From: Bacillota bacterium
Lineage (GTDB): Bacteria > Bacillota > Clostridia > Peptostreptococcales > Anaerovoracaceae
Length of the DNA: 64,000 nucleotides
Reading direction: 5' to 3'
NCBI GenBank assembly: GCA_030525285.1
Contig: JAUNFA010000001.1
Span: 1 to 64,000 of the forward strand
Below are positions 55,190 to 64,000 of the stretch, in pieces; within the stretch, counting starts at the first letter, position 1; each line of letters begins with the position of its first letter. Position numbers and translations under genes: made by a program. Below the pieces are notes generated by a model that saw nothing but the letters and a program-made list of their open reading frames with translations, ran no database searches and was not told where the DNA came from.

Positions 55190-56269
55190 TTACAAAAAGG
55201 TTGCATCCTGTACATTACTCATCCTTTTTAGCGATTCCTCGAATGGAGGATATGCAATTCCGTTCTCGGTAATAATTCCGGTAATCAAGCTGTGATCCGT
55301 CACATCAAAGGCCGGATTGTAACACTTGACGGACTCCGGTGACGAAGGCTCCCTAAAAAACATCTTCTTTATTTCCTCCGCTTCCCTGAGTTCGATAGGA
55401 ATATCCGCCCCTGTCCTACATTCAAGGTCAATAGTTGACGTAGGACCCAGAACATAAAAAGGAATACCATAATGCTTAGCAAGAATTGCAACACCGGAAG
55501 TTCCGATTTTGTTGGCGGTATCGCCGTTTGCAGCAACTCTGTCGCAACCTACAAAGCATGCCTGAATCCATCCCCTGCTCATTACCGATGAAGCCATGTT
55601 ATCACATATGAGTGTTACATCAACCCCGGCTTTATCAAGTTCATATGCTGTAAGTCTCGCACCCTGAAGAAGCGGTCTTGTCTCATCAGCAAACACCTTA
55701 ACATTAATTCCCCTCTCTTTTGCCAGAAGTATCGGACCCAAAGCGGTGCCGTATCTGGATGTAGCGAGAGGGCCTGCATTGCAATGTGTCAGAATTCCGT
55801 CACCCTCTTTAATAACTGAAAGGCCGTATTCTGATATTTTAAAACACATGGCCATATCTTCCTCTTGTATGGTCACTGCTTCTTTTCTTAATGTTTCCAG
55901 TATCTTATCCCAGCTTTCATCTGCTATGCTGTCAGCTACCTTGAGAATTCTGTCAACTGCCCATTTGAGATTTACCGCAGTAGGTCTTGATGATTTGAGA
56001 AAATCCCCATCTTTATGGAGTTCCTGAAGGAAATTATCGCATTTGCCACGTCTTGCAGCCAGCACATACATGCAGTAAGCTGCACATATTCCTATTGCCG
56101 GAGCACCGCGCACACGAAGTTTTCCGATTGCATCATACATTTCCTGAGGTTTCTCAAGCTCCGCGTATTCCGTTCTGCCCGGAAGCAGGCTCTGATCCAA
56201 AATGACCACAGCCTGTCCGTCATCTCTCAATTTAACATTATCTACATGTGTTACATTTTTTATGTCCAT
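55190..56269 (-). CDS. mtnA: S-methyl-5-thioribose-1-phosphate isomerase
   Basis: About 359 residues. Signatures are [36 protein letters not shown], the catalytic Cys in [38 protein letters not shown], and the catalytic Asp in [18 protein letters not shown]. MtnA converts methylthioribose-1-phosphate to the ribulose form in methionine salvage. No other salvage gene (mtnK, B, C, D) is in the window, so the downstream fate is unknown. It could serve a DHAP-type or other shunt. The gene starts one base past the asnB stop. Confidence 0.93.
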   Translation of the reverse strand: MDIKNVTHVDNVKLRDDGQAVVILDQSLLPGRTEYAELEKPQEMYDAIGKLRVRGAPAIGICAAYCMYVLAARRGKCDNFLQELHKDGDFLKSSRPTAVNLKWAVDRILKVADSIADESWDKILETLRKEAVTIQEEDMAMCFKISEYGLSVIKEGDGILTHCNAGPLATSRYGTALGPILLAKERGINVKVFADETRPLLQGARLTAYELDKAGVDVTLICDNMASSVMSRGWIQACFVGCDRVAANGDTANKIGTSGVAILAKHYGIPFYVLGPTSTIDLECRTGADIPIELREAEEIKKMFFREPSSPESVKCYNPAFDVTDHSLITGIITENGIAYPPFEESLKRMSNVQDATFL

Positions 56270-56270
56270 T

Positions 56271-58136
56271 TTATGCTGCCACTTCACCATCTCTTACGAA
56301 ATAGTTTTCATACCAAAGGATAAATGAATAAATTGTCCAGATTCTCTTCATATTGTGTGCCTTGCCGTTTCTGTGATTTTCAAGAAGCTCAACTATGTAA
56401 TCAACATTGAAGAATTCCTTCGCCACCGGACCTGTGAACTTCTCCATAACAAGATTGTAATACTTATCCTGCTTGAGCCAGTCATTAAGTGGAACAGGGA
56501 AACCTCTCTTCGGCATGCTGGCCTGTTTCTCCGGAACCTGTTTCCTTGCAGCACCTCTGAGAGCAATCTTCGTAAGATCCTTGGAAACTCTATGCTTTGA
56601 CGGAATGCTGAGTGCCACTTTAAGCATTTCCTTATCTAAGAAAGGAACTCTAAGCTCCAGTGAATGAGCCATACTCATTCTGTCTGCCTTTACCAGAATG
56701 TCCTGAACAAGCCACGTATTCATATCAACATACTGCATCCTCGTAATATCATCCTCTCCCTTGCATCTGTCAAAGAACATCTTGGAATACTCCGACGGCT
56801 TCTTTGCAGGAATCGGTGGATTCAGCAGTTTATCTCTCTCGGTATAGTTAAAGTTGTAATTATTTCTTATGTAATATTCATCAACGGACTGAGCCCCTCT
56901 TGTCAGGAATCTCTTGCCGTGGAATCCATTAGGGAGCACACCCGCAATACCTGCAGCCGCCTTACGTGCGAACTTTGGTACCTTTTTCTGATATGCCTGG
57001 AAGGCCAGTGGATCCTGATAATAATAATATCCACCGAACAGTTCGTCTGCACCTTCTCCCGACAGAACTACCTTAACCTGTTCAGAAGCCTTCTGTGCCA
57101 GGAAATAAAGTGCTACAGCTGATGGATTAGGGAGTGGTTCATCCATATAATACTGAACAGACGGTGCTGCATCAAAATATTCATCAGCCGAAATCTTCTT
57201 TGTAAAAATATCGACGCCGATTGTATCTGCGAAATCTTCGGCATATTTGAGTTCGCTGTACTTTTCTTCGGTAAATCCTACAGAGAAAGTCTTAAGCTTG
57301 TGATCCTTGCTGATTTCCTTAACAACATAACTTGAGTCAACACCACTTGAAAGGAAGCAGCCTACTTCCACGTCAGCTATGCTATGTGCCTTGATGCTCC
57401 CGTCAAAGGTCTCTGCAATAAGGTTTTCCCAATCTTCAAGGGACTTACTGTTGTCAATATCATATTCCATAATGTAATATGGCTCAATTTCAATCTTGCC
57501 TTCCTCTGCTGTGAAGCAATGTCCCGGTGGCATCTTGTAAACATTCTTGAACAGTGTCTCGTTTGTTGGGATAAATTCAAAACAGAGGTATTCCGGAATT
57601 CTCTCTCTGTTTATTTCCTTTTCAAAATATGGATTGGCAACCAGTGATTTAATCTCGGATGCAAACATGAGTGAGTCACCTTTGCTGTAATAGAAGAAAG
57701 GCTTTATTCCGAATATGTCTCTTGCTCCGAAGAGAACTTTCTCCTTCATGTCCCAAATCATGTATGCGAACATTCCTCTTAGTCTTTTGTTAAAATCTTT
57801 GCCGTACTCTTCATATCCGTGGAGAATTACTTCTGTGTCCGCATCACAACTGAAAGTATGTCCCTTGGCGATAAGTTCTTCTCTCAACTCACGATAATTG
57901 TATATTTCTCCATTAAAAACAATCACCTTGGTTTTGTCTTCGTTATATATTGGCTGACTGCCACCTTCAAGGTCGATAATGCTCAGTCTTCTGAATCCCA
58001 AAGAAACCTTGTCATCCACAAAATAATCATCCTGATCGGGACCTCTGTGGATAATTTTATCCGCCATATCTTTAATTATCTTTCTGTTTTCTTCAATGTT
58101 TGCACTGTTATTAAACATGCCTACAAATCCGCACAT
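56271..58136 (-). CDS. asnB: Asparagine synthase, glutamine-hydrolysing
   Basis: 621 residues. The mature N-terminal Cys nucleophile is at residue 2 (MCGFVGMFN), with glutaminase-domain [24 protein letters not shown] and GMFAYMIWD. The synthetase domain has the PP-loop [15 protein letters not shown] and [15 protein letters not shown]. It makes asparagine from aspartate, glutamine and ATP. It lies 74 bases after the aldo/keto reductase and leads directly into mtnA. Confidence 0.96.
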   Translation of the reverse strand: MCGFVGMFNNSANIEENRKIIKDMADKIIHRGPDQDDYFVDDKVSLGFRRLSIIDLEGGSQPIYNEDKTKVIVFNGEIYNYRELREELIAKGHTFSCDADTEVILHGYEEYGKDFNKRLRGMFAYMIWDMKEKVLFGARDIFGIKPFFYYSKGDSLMFASEIKSLVANPYFEKEINRERIPEYLCFEFIPTNETLFKNVYKMPPGHCFTAEEGKIEIEPYYIMEYDIDNSKSLEDWENLIAETFDGSIKAHSIADVEVGCFLSSGVDSSYVVKEISKDHKLKTFSVGFTEEKYSELKYAEDFADTIGVDIFTKKISADEYFDAAPSVQYYMDEPLPNPSAVALYFLAQKASEQVKVVLSGEGADELFGGYYYYQDPLAFQAYQKKVPKFARKAAAGIAGVLPNGFHGKRFLTRGAQSVDEYYIRNNYNFNYTERDKLLNPPIPAKKPSEYSKMFFDRCKGEDDITRMQYVDMNTWLVQDILVKADRMSMAHSLELRVPFLDKEMLKVALSIPSKHRVSKDLTKIALRGAARKQVPEKQASMPKRGFPVPLNDWLKQDKYYNLVMEKFTGPVAKEFFNVDYIVELLENHRNGKAHNMKRIWTIYSFILWYENYFVRDGEVAA

Positions 58137-58210
58137 ACTTTATATCCTTTCATTATTCAAATGCTATATATTACTTTATTTTGTCGTAACAGAGTTATTA
58201 TAACACACAT

Positions 58211-59389
58211 TTAGTATTTCATGACTATTCTTATTACTTTTCCAATCAATTTGCAGACAGGACCCTCCAGAGTCTTTCTGACATTTTTCAATTCTTTCCT
58301 TATAGGAATTGACTGAGGACAATGTTTCTCACAAAGGCCGCAATTAATGCAATTTGAAGCCACGGTCAAATTCTTTCTCATAGTGGTACACTGCATATAT
58401 TCCTTTACTGCAGTAAAATAACTGTCTGTAAACCTTCTGTTATACGCGGAAAAGCATCCGGGAATATCCACATCTCCCGGGCACGGCATACAATAGCCGC
58501 AGCCTGTACAGCCCACCTTCAGTTTAGCATTTATTCCCGCCGCAACTTTTCTCAAAAAATCATTCTCTTCATCTGTAAACTCGCCGGCGCGAGCCTCCTC
58601 TGCACATTGTATGTTTTCCTCCAGCATTTCAATGGAGTTCATTCCCGAAAGTATACAGGTAACCTCCGGCTGGCTCCACAACCATCTGAAAGCCCACTGT
58701 GCTGGCGTCCACTTTCTTGGATGCTCTTCAAAAAGTTCAGCAACATCCTGTGGCAGGCTGTTCACAAGCCGTCCTCCTCGGAGGGGTTCCATTATTATTA
58801 CCGGTATTCCCTTTGACGCTGCGTACTTAAGCCCTTTACATCCCGCCTGGGTATTCTCATCCATGTAATTATATTGAATCATTGCAAAATCCCAGTCATA
58901 GGCATCAATAAGTCTGCAGAAATTTTCCGAATTGCCGTGGTATGAGAATCCAATCTGCCTTATTGCCCCCTCTTCCTGCTTCTGTTTGATCCATTCGTCA
59001 ATACCCAGCTTCTTCATACGCTCCCATGTTTTTACATCATTAAGCATATGCATAAGATAATAATCTATATAATCAGTCTGGAGTCGCTTCAGTTCCTCTC
59101 TGAACATCTTCTCCATGGTTTCCGGCTTCTTTACCAGGTAATGGGGAAGCTTTGTTGCAATGTTTATCTTATCCCTTATACCCAACCGCGTCAGGATTTC
59201 CCCAAGAGCCACCTCATTTCCCGGATAAATATATGCAGTGTCGTAATAATTGATGCCTGCATCATAGGCGGCCTTGATTTCCTTTTCAGCTTTATCAAGA
59301 TCTGTTCTTCCCGCCTTCTGGGTGAATCTCATACACCCATAGCCAAGTATGGAAATGTCATTGCCATATTTATCCTTGCGATATTGCAT
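58211..59389 (-). CDS. Aldo/keto reductase with C-terminal 4Fe-4S domain
   Basis: 392 residues. An AKR barrel (about 1-280) has GYGCMRFT, catalytic Asp/Tyr in YYDTAYIYPGNE, Lys in NIATKLPHYL, and DYIDYYLMHML. The C-terminus binds two Fe-S clusters: GCTGCGYCMPCPGDVDIP and NCINCGLCEKHCPQSIPI. This form is common in anaerobes and probably takes electrons from ferredoxin or passes them on. The substrate is unknown. It is a different group from NADPH-only AKRs. Confidence 0.92.
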   Translation of the reverse strand: MQYRKDKYGNDISILGYGCMRFTQKAGRTDLDKAEKEIKAAYDAGINYYDTAYIYPGNEVALGEILTRLGIRDKINIATKLPHYLVKKPETMEKMFREELKRLQTDYIDYYLMHMLNDVKTWERMKKLGIDEWIKQKQEEGAIRQIGFSYHGNSENFCRLIDAYDWDFAMIQYNYMDENTQAGCKGLKYAASKGIPVIIMEPLRGGRLVNSLPQDVAELFEEHPRKWTPAQWAFRWLWSQPEVTCILSGMNSIEMLEENIQCAEEARAGEFTDEENDFLRKVAAGINAKLKVGCTGCGYCMPCPGDVDIPGCFSAYNRRFTDSYFTAVKEYMQCTTMRKNLTVASNCINCGLCEKHCPQSIPIRKELKNVRKTLEGPVCKLIGKVIRIVMKY

Positions 59390-59594
59390 TCCTTACCCTC
59401 CTGTATCTCTTTATGTTTGACAAATCTCTTTTTTATCCATATTAAAAGTCTCCTATGGTAATTTTGATTTTACCACAAGAGACTTAGTCATTATTCAATT
59501 TATATACCTTTTTTCGCAGACTCGCTCATTGGAGTAGTAACATTTAATTAACCAATAGTTGCTGATTTTAGCATTCTATAAACCTACGATTTTA

Positions 59595-60050
59595 TCATGT
59601 ATCCCGATATTCTCTTCTGGCCTTAATGTTCTCATTTTTTTCTTTTGCAGAATCGCGCAGCGATATCATCCATTGTAAAAGAAAGAAACTATATGCAGTA
59701 ATCATTGCTATGATTACTAAAAGCCCTGATATCCTTGCTGAGCTAATAAGATGCGTTGCTAATAGAAGCAACACCACTTCTGCTATGATGCTAAATACCC
59801 AAACTACCTGTATAGATTTTCTGATCTTTTTCCTGAGGTCATTGTTATCGCTGGAATTTATAAAAAATTTGCTTTTACAAATATCCGACCAAAATACCAC
59901 AACTAAAAATATTAATAATGCTTGTAGTCCTATTAATACATATAGTAAAATTTCTAATTGTACAAATTCCAAATCTTGCATGATTGTCAGTGCTAAACTA
60001 ACGATACTTGTAAAGAAAATGCCTCTAGTAAGATTTATTTCACGAATCAT
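59595..60050 (-). CDS. Four-helix integral membrane protein, unrecognised
   Basis: About 151 residues from the ATG at 60050, which has AGGTGA a few bases upstream. Hydrophobic helices are near residues 8-28, 34-54, 85-107 and 110-128, with a basic polar C-terminus. It could be a small channel or an accessory membrane protein. No domain was recognised. An antisense open frame covers it (59626-60111) but lacks coherent features. Confidence 0.55.
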   Translation of the reverse strand: MIREINLTRGIFFTSIVSLALTIMQDLEFVQLEILLYVLIGLQALLIFLVVVFWSDICKSKFFINSSDNNDLRKKIRKSIQVVWVFSIIAEVVLLLLATHLISSARISGLLVIIAMITAYSFFLLQWMISLRDSAKEKNENIKARREYRDT

Positions 60051-60160
60051 TTCATCACCTTTTCTTAAATCCTCGATCATTTCCCTTATAATAAATTTGT
60101 ACAAACAATAGCGCATAGTACTATAATTGTCAATAATTATTTAGAAATTCTAAATAATGA

Positions 60161-60337
60161 CGTTACATATCGGATTATAAACAACAGGTAGGGAAGCGAC
60201 TTGTTCGAGTCTATTACCATTTAGAAGAAGCAGGGCAAATCCGCTTAGAAGATTTAAAGAAAGAATATTATGCAACAAATTGTAGCATTCAGCAAGTATT
60301 AAACAATGATTTTTCGGAGGATAAAGCAGATGAATAA
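60161..60337 (+). pseudogene. C-terminal remnant of a PadR family regulator
   Basis: An open frame without start reads RYISDYKQQVGKRLVRVYYH then LEEAGQIRLEDLKKEYY. This is characteristic of the C-terminal winged-helix part of PadR repressors. The N-terminal half is absent and a stop precedes the fragment. It overlaps the start of the next small frame, the arrangement normal for intact PadR/HAAS pairs. This is an inactive relic, most likely after deletion. Confidence 0.7.
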
Positions 60338-60386
60338 AGAGCAAAAGCGTTATCTAAAAGAAATCAAAGCATTATTACCGATTTGA
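60330..60386 (+). pseudogene. N-terminal remnant of a HAAS/DUF1700-type membrane gene
   Basis: After GGAGG an ATG opens MNKEQKRYLKEIKALLPI and then stops at TGA. The sequence matches the start of HAAS-domain proteins that follow PadR regulators. The rest is missing. Together with the PadR remnant it marks the breakpoints of a lost two-gene operon. Confidence 0.65.
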
Positions 60387-60541
60387 TATGTAATGCTTTT
60401 TAAGAAGATATAACCCTAATACACGTTGGAATTTCAACACTTACAGACATATTTACCAACTCTTTTTGTCCTATAGCCCATAATCTTTCATAAATTACAA
60501 TAACAAATTGAACACTAACCCTCTATTACTTCATTCAACAC

Positions 60542-60581
60542 AAAAGCAGCGTCCCTGTAAAATACAGTTACGCTGCCTTTT
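60542..60581. terminator. Terminator downstream of ppdK
   Basis: GCAGCGT and ACGCTGC pair, extended by AAAA/TTTT on the outside and CTGTA/TACAG inside. T runs flank both ends, so it may act on both strands. It lies 64 bases past the ppdK stop. Confidence 0.8.
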
Positions 60582-60644
60582 CCTTAAAAATCAAGTAGCA
60601 CTCTCACTATTGAATTTTTTCATTGTTTTTTATACAAAGAGTTT

Positions 60645-63266
60645 CTATTTATCTGCAATTGCTGCCTGTGCTGCAGCCAGTCTTGCGATAGGTACTCTGA
60701 ATGGTGAGCATGAAACGTAGTTAAGACCAACTTCATTACAGAAAGCAATAGTCTTAGGATCTCCGCCGTGTTCTCCGCAGATACCCAGCTTAATGTTGGC
60801 TCTTGTGCTTCTTCCAAGTTCTGCTGCCATCTTAACCAGCTTGCCTACGCCTGTCTGATCCAGTGACTGGAACGGATCTTCTTCAAATATATTCTTTTCT
60901 CTGTATTCCTTGATAATCTTGCCTGTGTCATCTCTTGAGAATCCGAGAGTCATCTGAGTAAGGTCGTTGGTACCGAATGAGAAAAATTCAGCTTCTTCAG
61001 CAATCTCATCAGCAGTAAGGGCTGCTCTTGGGATTTCAATCATTGTACCAATCATATAATCAAATTTATCGCCTTCTCTTTCGAATACTCTCTCAATTGT
61101 CTTAACAACTGTTGCCTTAACATCAGCCAGTTCCTTAACATTTCCTACGAGTGGAATCATGATTTCAGGAATAATGTCCAGACCCTGTTCTTTTCTTACT
61201 TCCATTGCAGCTGTAATAATAGCTTCAGCCTGCATTTCGGCAATTTCAGGATATGTTATTGCAAGACGGCAACCTCTATGTCCCAGCATTGGGTTGAATT
61301 CGTGAAGTTCTTCTGCTGTCTTCTTAATCTTTTCATATGGCTTACCGATAAATTCAGCCAGTTCCTTAAGTTCTTCATCAGTATGTGGAATGAATTCGTG
61401 AAGAGGTGGATCCAGAAGTCTGATAGTAACAGGTCTGTCGCCCATAGCCTCATAAATTTCCTTGAAATCGCCCTTCTGATATGGCAGCAGGAAGCTGAGA
61501 GCTTCTCTTCTTTCTTCTTCTGTATCTGACAGAATCATTCTTCTGATTGCCGGGATTCTTTCTTCTTCAAAGAACATGTGCTCAGTTCTGCAAAGTCCGA
61601 TACCTTCAGCTCCGAATTCTACAGCCTGCTTAGCATCTCTTGGGTTGTCGGCATTTGTTCTAATCTTGAGTGTTCTGATTTCATCAGCCCATCCCATGAT
61701 TGTTCCGAAATCACCTGAAAGTGTCGGAGGAACTGTCTTAACCTTACCGTTGAGAACTTCGCCCTTGCTTCCGTCCAGTGAAATGAAGTCACCTTCCTTG
61801 AATACGTATTCTCCGATTGTAAGAGTCTTGTTCTCTTCATCAACCTTGATTCCTGCGCAACCTGATACGCAGCACTTACCCATACCTCTTGCTACTACTG
61901 CAGCGTGTGAAGTCATTCCGCCTCTCTGAGTCAGGATACCTTCAGCAGCAACCATTCCTGCCAAGTCTTCAGGTGAAGTTTCCTGTCTTACCAAAATGGC
62001 AACAGCACCATTTGCTACAGCATCTTCAGCATCTGTAGCATTGAAGTAAATCTGACCTGTAGCAGCTCCTGGTGATGCAGGCAGTCCCTTAGTCAACTTC
62101 TCTGCATTGGCAAGTTCATCAGCATCAAATGTAGGATGCAGAAGCTGGTCAATCTGAGCAGGCTCAATTCTTGAAACAGCAGTTTCCTTATCGATAAGAC
62201 CTTCTCCCACCATGTCTACAGCAATCTTTACAGCTGCAGGAGCTGTTCTCTTACCGTTTCTTGTCTGCAGCATAAACAGCTTGCCTCTTTCTACAGTAAA
62301 TTCCATGTCCTGCATGTCCTTGTAGTGGTTCTCAAGAAGCTCTGCAATTCTTACGAATTCTGCATATACCTCAGGGAATGCTTCAGCCATTTCCTTAATT
62401 GGCTGCGGTGTTCTGATACCTGCAACAACGTCTTCGCCCTGTGCATTTACCAGGAACTCACCGAAGAGAGCGTTTTCACCTGTTGCGGCATTTCTTGTGA
62501 ATGCTACACCTGTTCCTGATGTATCTCCCATATTACCGAATACCATTGACTGTACGTTTACAGCTGTACCGATGCTGTCAGGAATTTCATTTAGCTTTCT
62601 GTAAAGAATTGCTCTGTCATTGTTCCATGATCTGAATACAGCTTTAACAGCTTCCATAAGCTGGTCCTTAGGGTCCTGAGGGAATTCTCTGCCCATTTCT
62701 TCTTTAACCAGTTTCTTATATCCTTCGATGATAACCTTAAGGTCATCAGTAGTAAGCTCTACGTCATAATGGAAACCGTTCTTTTCTTTCTGAGCATCGA
62801 AGATGGCATCAAATTTTGATTTTGGGATTTCCATTACAACATCACCGAACATCTGTATGAATCTTCTGTAGCTGTCATATGCAAATCTTGGATTATCAGT
62901 TAATTTTGCAAGTCCTTCAACTGAAATATCATTAAGACCCAAATTAAGGATTGTATCCATCATACCCGGCATTGAAACCTTAGCACCGGATCTTACCGAT
63001 ACAAGCAGCGGATTATCAACGTCACCGAATTTTTTACCTGATACTTCTTCCAGTTCTGCAAGTTTCTTGAAAATATCTTCTACGATATCTTTTCCAATCT
63101 GCTGACCTTCTTCATAGTATCTGTTGCACGCTTCAGTAGTAATTGTGAAACCGAATGGTACAGGAAGACCAATCTTGGTCATTTCTGCCAGGTTTGCACC
63201 CTTGCCGCCAAGTAAATCACGCATGTCTTTTGATCCTTCATTGAAGGAAAATACAAATTTGCCCAT
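60645..63266 (-). CDS. ppdK: Pyruvate, phosphate dikinase
   Basis: 874 residues. PPDK interconverts pyruvate, ATP and phosphate with PEP, AMP and pyrophosphate. Signatures are the N-terminal ATP-grasp LLGGKGANLAEMTKIGLP and GTGVAFTRNAATGE, the phosphohistidine motif GGMTSHAAVVARGMGK near residue 455, and the C-terminal PEP site with LCRTEHMFF, GRDP-like GTNDLTQMTLGFSRDD and CGEHGGDPKTI. The ATG at 63266 has AAGGAG spacing; the longer frame lacks this. It lies 34 bases downstream of glyS. In anaerobes PPDK can run toward pyruvate in glycolysis. Confidence 0.97.
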   Translation of the reverse strand: MGKFVFSFNEGSKDMRDLLGGKGANLAEMTKIGLPVPFGFTITTEACNRYYEEGQQIGKDIVEDIFKKLAELEEVSGKKFGDVDNPLLVSVRSGAKVSMPGMMDTILNLGLNDISVEGLAKLTDNPRFAYDSYRRFIQMFGDVVMEIPKSKFDAIFDAQKEKNGFHYDVELTTDDLKVIIEGYKKLVKEEMGREFPQDPKDQLMEAVKAVFRSWNNDRAILYRKLNEIPDSIGTAVNVQSMVFGNMGDTSGTGVAFTRNAATGENALFGEFLVNAQGEDVVAGIRTPQPIKEMAEAFPEVYAEFVRIAELLENHYKDMQDMEFTVERGKLFMLQTRNGKRTAPAAVKIAVDMVGEGLIDKETAVSRIEPAQIDQLLHPTFDADELANAEKLTKGLPASPGAATGQIYFNATDAEDAVANGAVAILVRQETSPEDLAGMVAAEGILTQRGGMTSHAAVVARGMGKCCVSGCAGIKVDEENKTLTIGEYVFKEGDFISLDGSKGEVLNGKVKTVPPTLSGDFGTIMGWADEIRTLKIRTNADNPRDAKQAVEFGAEGIGLCRTEHMFFEEERIPAIRRMILSDTEEERREALSFLLPYQKGDFKEIYEAMGDRPVTIRLLDPPLHEFIPHTDEELKELAEFIGKPYEKIKKTAEELHEFNPMLGHRGCRLAITYPEIAEMQAEAIITAAMEVRKEQGLDIIPEIMIPLVGNVKELADVKATVVKTIERVFEREGDKFDYMIGTMIEIPRAALTADEIAEEAEFFSFGTNDLTQMTLGFSRDDTGKIIKEYREKNIFEEDPFQSLDQTGVGKLVKMAAELGRSTRANIKLGICGEHGGDPKTIAFCNEVGLNYVSCSPFRVPIARLAAAQAAIADK

Positions 63267-63300
63267 TTTTTCTCTCCTTTGTTTTACACAATTCAAGCCA

Positions 63301-64000
63301 CTAGAATAACAGCTTCGATTCAATATATTCTTTAACATGGTCAACAGGTATTCTTACCTGCTCCATAGTATCTCTGTCTCTGACAGTAACGCAATTATCT
63401 GTTTCAGTGTCAAAATCTACGCAGATTGAGAATGGTGTTCCGATTTCATCTTCTCTTCTGTATCTCTTACCGATTGAACCTGAAGCATCATAGTCCACAT
63501 TGAAGTATTTGCTCAGTTCTTCAAATATAGGTTCTGCAACAGGTGCAAGTTTCTTTGAAAGTGGCAGTACCGCAGCCTTGAATGGTGCCAGAGCAGGATG
63601 AAGTCTCAGTACTGTTCTGATATCCTCCTTGCCCTTACCATCAACAAGAACTTCTTCGTCATAAGCATCAACCAGGAATGCCAAAAGCATTCTTTCAACA
63701 CCTACTGAAGGTTCGATGCAGTATGGCACGTACTTTTCGTTGGTTTCAGGATCCAGATAATACATGTCCTGACCTGATGTGTTCATATGTGCATTAAGGT
63801 CAAAATCTGTTCTTGATGCTACTCCCCACAGTTCACCCCAACCGAATGGGAAGAGGAATTCAATGTCAGTTGTAGCATTGCTGTAATGAGACAGTTCTTC
63901 AGGGTCGTGGTCTCTCAACTTGATATGTTCTTCCTTAAGGCCCAGTGCTCTGAGGAAGTTCGCACAATAATCCTTCCAATATGCGAACCATTCCAGTTCT
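63301..64000 (-). CDS. glyS: Glycyl-tRNA synthetase, C-terminal part (runs off the window)
   Basis: The reading frame is open to the window edge at 64000 and covers the C-terminal 232 or so residues. It has [33 protein letters not shown], the class II motif [19 protein letters not shown], and the anticodon-binding domain with [16 protein letters not shown] and [23 protein letters not shown]. This is the single-chain dimeric GlyRS type. Class II motif 1 and the N-terminus lie outside. It should be the first gene of a glyS-ppdK unit. Confidence 0.95.
   Translation of the reverse strand, partial: ELEWFAYWKDYCANFLRALGLKEEHIKLRDHDPEELSHYSNATTDIEFLFPFGWGELWGVASRTDFDLNAHMNTSGQDMYYLDPETNEKYVPYCIEPSVGVERMLLAFLVDAYDEEVLVDGKGKEDIRTVLRLHPALAPFKAAVLPLSKKLAPVAEPIFEELSKYFNVDYDASGSIGKRYRREDEIGTPFSICVDFDTETDNCVTVRDRDTMEQVRIPVDHVKEYIESKLLF

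Larger units (their letters stand above)
60117..60644. other. Intergenic region with relic genes and the ppdK terminator
   Basis: This 528-base gap contains a relic PadR/HAAS gene pair on the plus strand (60161-60386), then about 150 AT-rich bases with no supported ORF, then the terminator of ppdK (60542-60581). Confidence 0.55.

Noticed and set aside
54590..56323. SAM riboswitch near the NhaC and mtnA genes
   Set aside because: The gaps are 70 bases and 1 base, too short for the element, and no matching stems were seen.
59626..60111. Plus-strand open frame of 161 codons opposite the membrane protein
   Set aside because: It is antisense to a gene with a ribosome site and clear membrane helices, and has no recognisable domain.

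Overview
The window looks like the chromosome of a low-GC, strictly anaerobic Gram-positive bacterium of the Clostridia. This is inferred from pyruvate:ferredoxin oxidoreductase, NfnAB, Etf/acyl-CoA dehydrogenase, pyruvate phosphate dikinase, an IspH-ribosomal protein S1 fusion, strong AGGAGG-type ribosome sites and a ruvCAB-queA-tgt block. An Eubacteriales family XIII/Anaerovoracaceae-type amino-acid fermenter would fit, but the sequence alone does not prove it. No rRNA, tRNA, CRISPR array or intact transposase was seen.

Layout. 0-6.9 kb: an HD hydrolase, sfsA with a probable leaderless promoter, lgt, an acetoacetate-decarboxylase-like gene, a small lipoprotein, a two-domain glycosyltransferase and an ADP-ribosylglycohydrolase. 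7-11.6 kb: an accessory island behind the 3' end of rlmD, with a DUF5714/GNAT pair, two RhuM-domain genes (one fused to Fic/Doc), a small membrane protein, and degenerate repeats that resemble the rlmD 3' end. 11.6-19.4 kb: housekeeping genes ruvC-ruvA-ruvB-queA-tgt-rlmD on the minus strand, divergent from argR-recN, with a LexA-like box between them. 19.8-23 kb: ispH-rpsA fusion and rarA. 23-29.2 kb: a Tad/type IVc pilus operon (cpaF, tadB, tadC, flp, two TadE-like genes, DUF5702, DUF6382). Its likely TadZ/CpaE partner lies apart at 52.6-53.7 kb.

29.3-35.8 kb: a MerR/GyrI-type regulator, a tandem hotdog protein resembling 3-aminobutyryl-CoA ammonia-lyase, a class III CoA-transferase, and etfA-etfB-acyl-CoA dehydrogenase. 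Together these suggest activation, reduction and deamination of a CoA-bound substrate, probably from amino acid or betaine catabolism. 36-39 kb: an HD hydrolase and what looks like one cyclic-di-GMP sensor (7TM-PAS-GGDEF-HD-GYP-PAS) split in two by a 7-G tract. 39-42.6 kb: a DMT exporter and a TetM/EF-G-like GTPase fused at its C-terminus to a YacP/Rae1-type NYN nuclease, the most unusual protein in the window. 42.7-49.8 kb: an electron-transfer operon of RnfB-like polyferredoxin, PFOR, NfnA and NfnB.

50-60 kb: a CPA2 antiporter, the TadZ-like gene, an NhaC-family transporter, mtnA, asnB, an iron-sulfur aldo/keto reductase, a small membrane protein and a relic PadR/HAAS pair. 60.6-64 kb: ppdK and the 3' part of glyS, which runs off the right edge. 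Most genes are on the minus strand.
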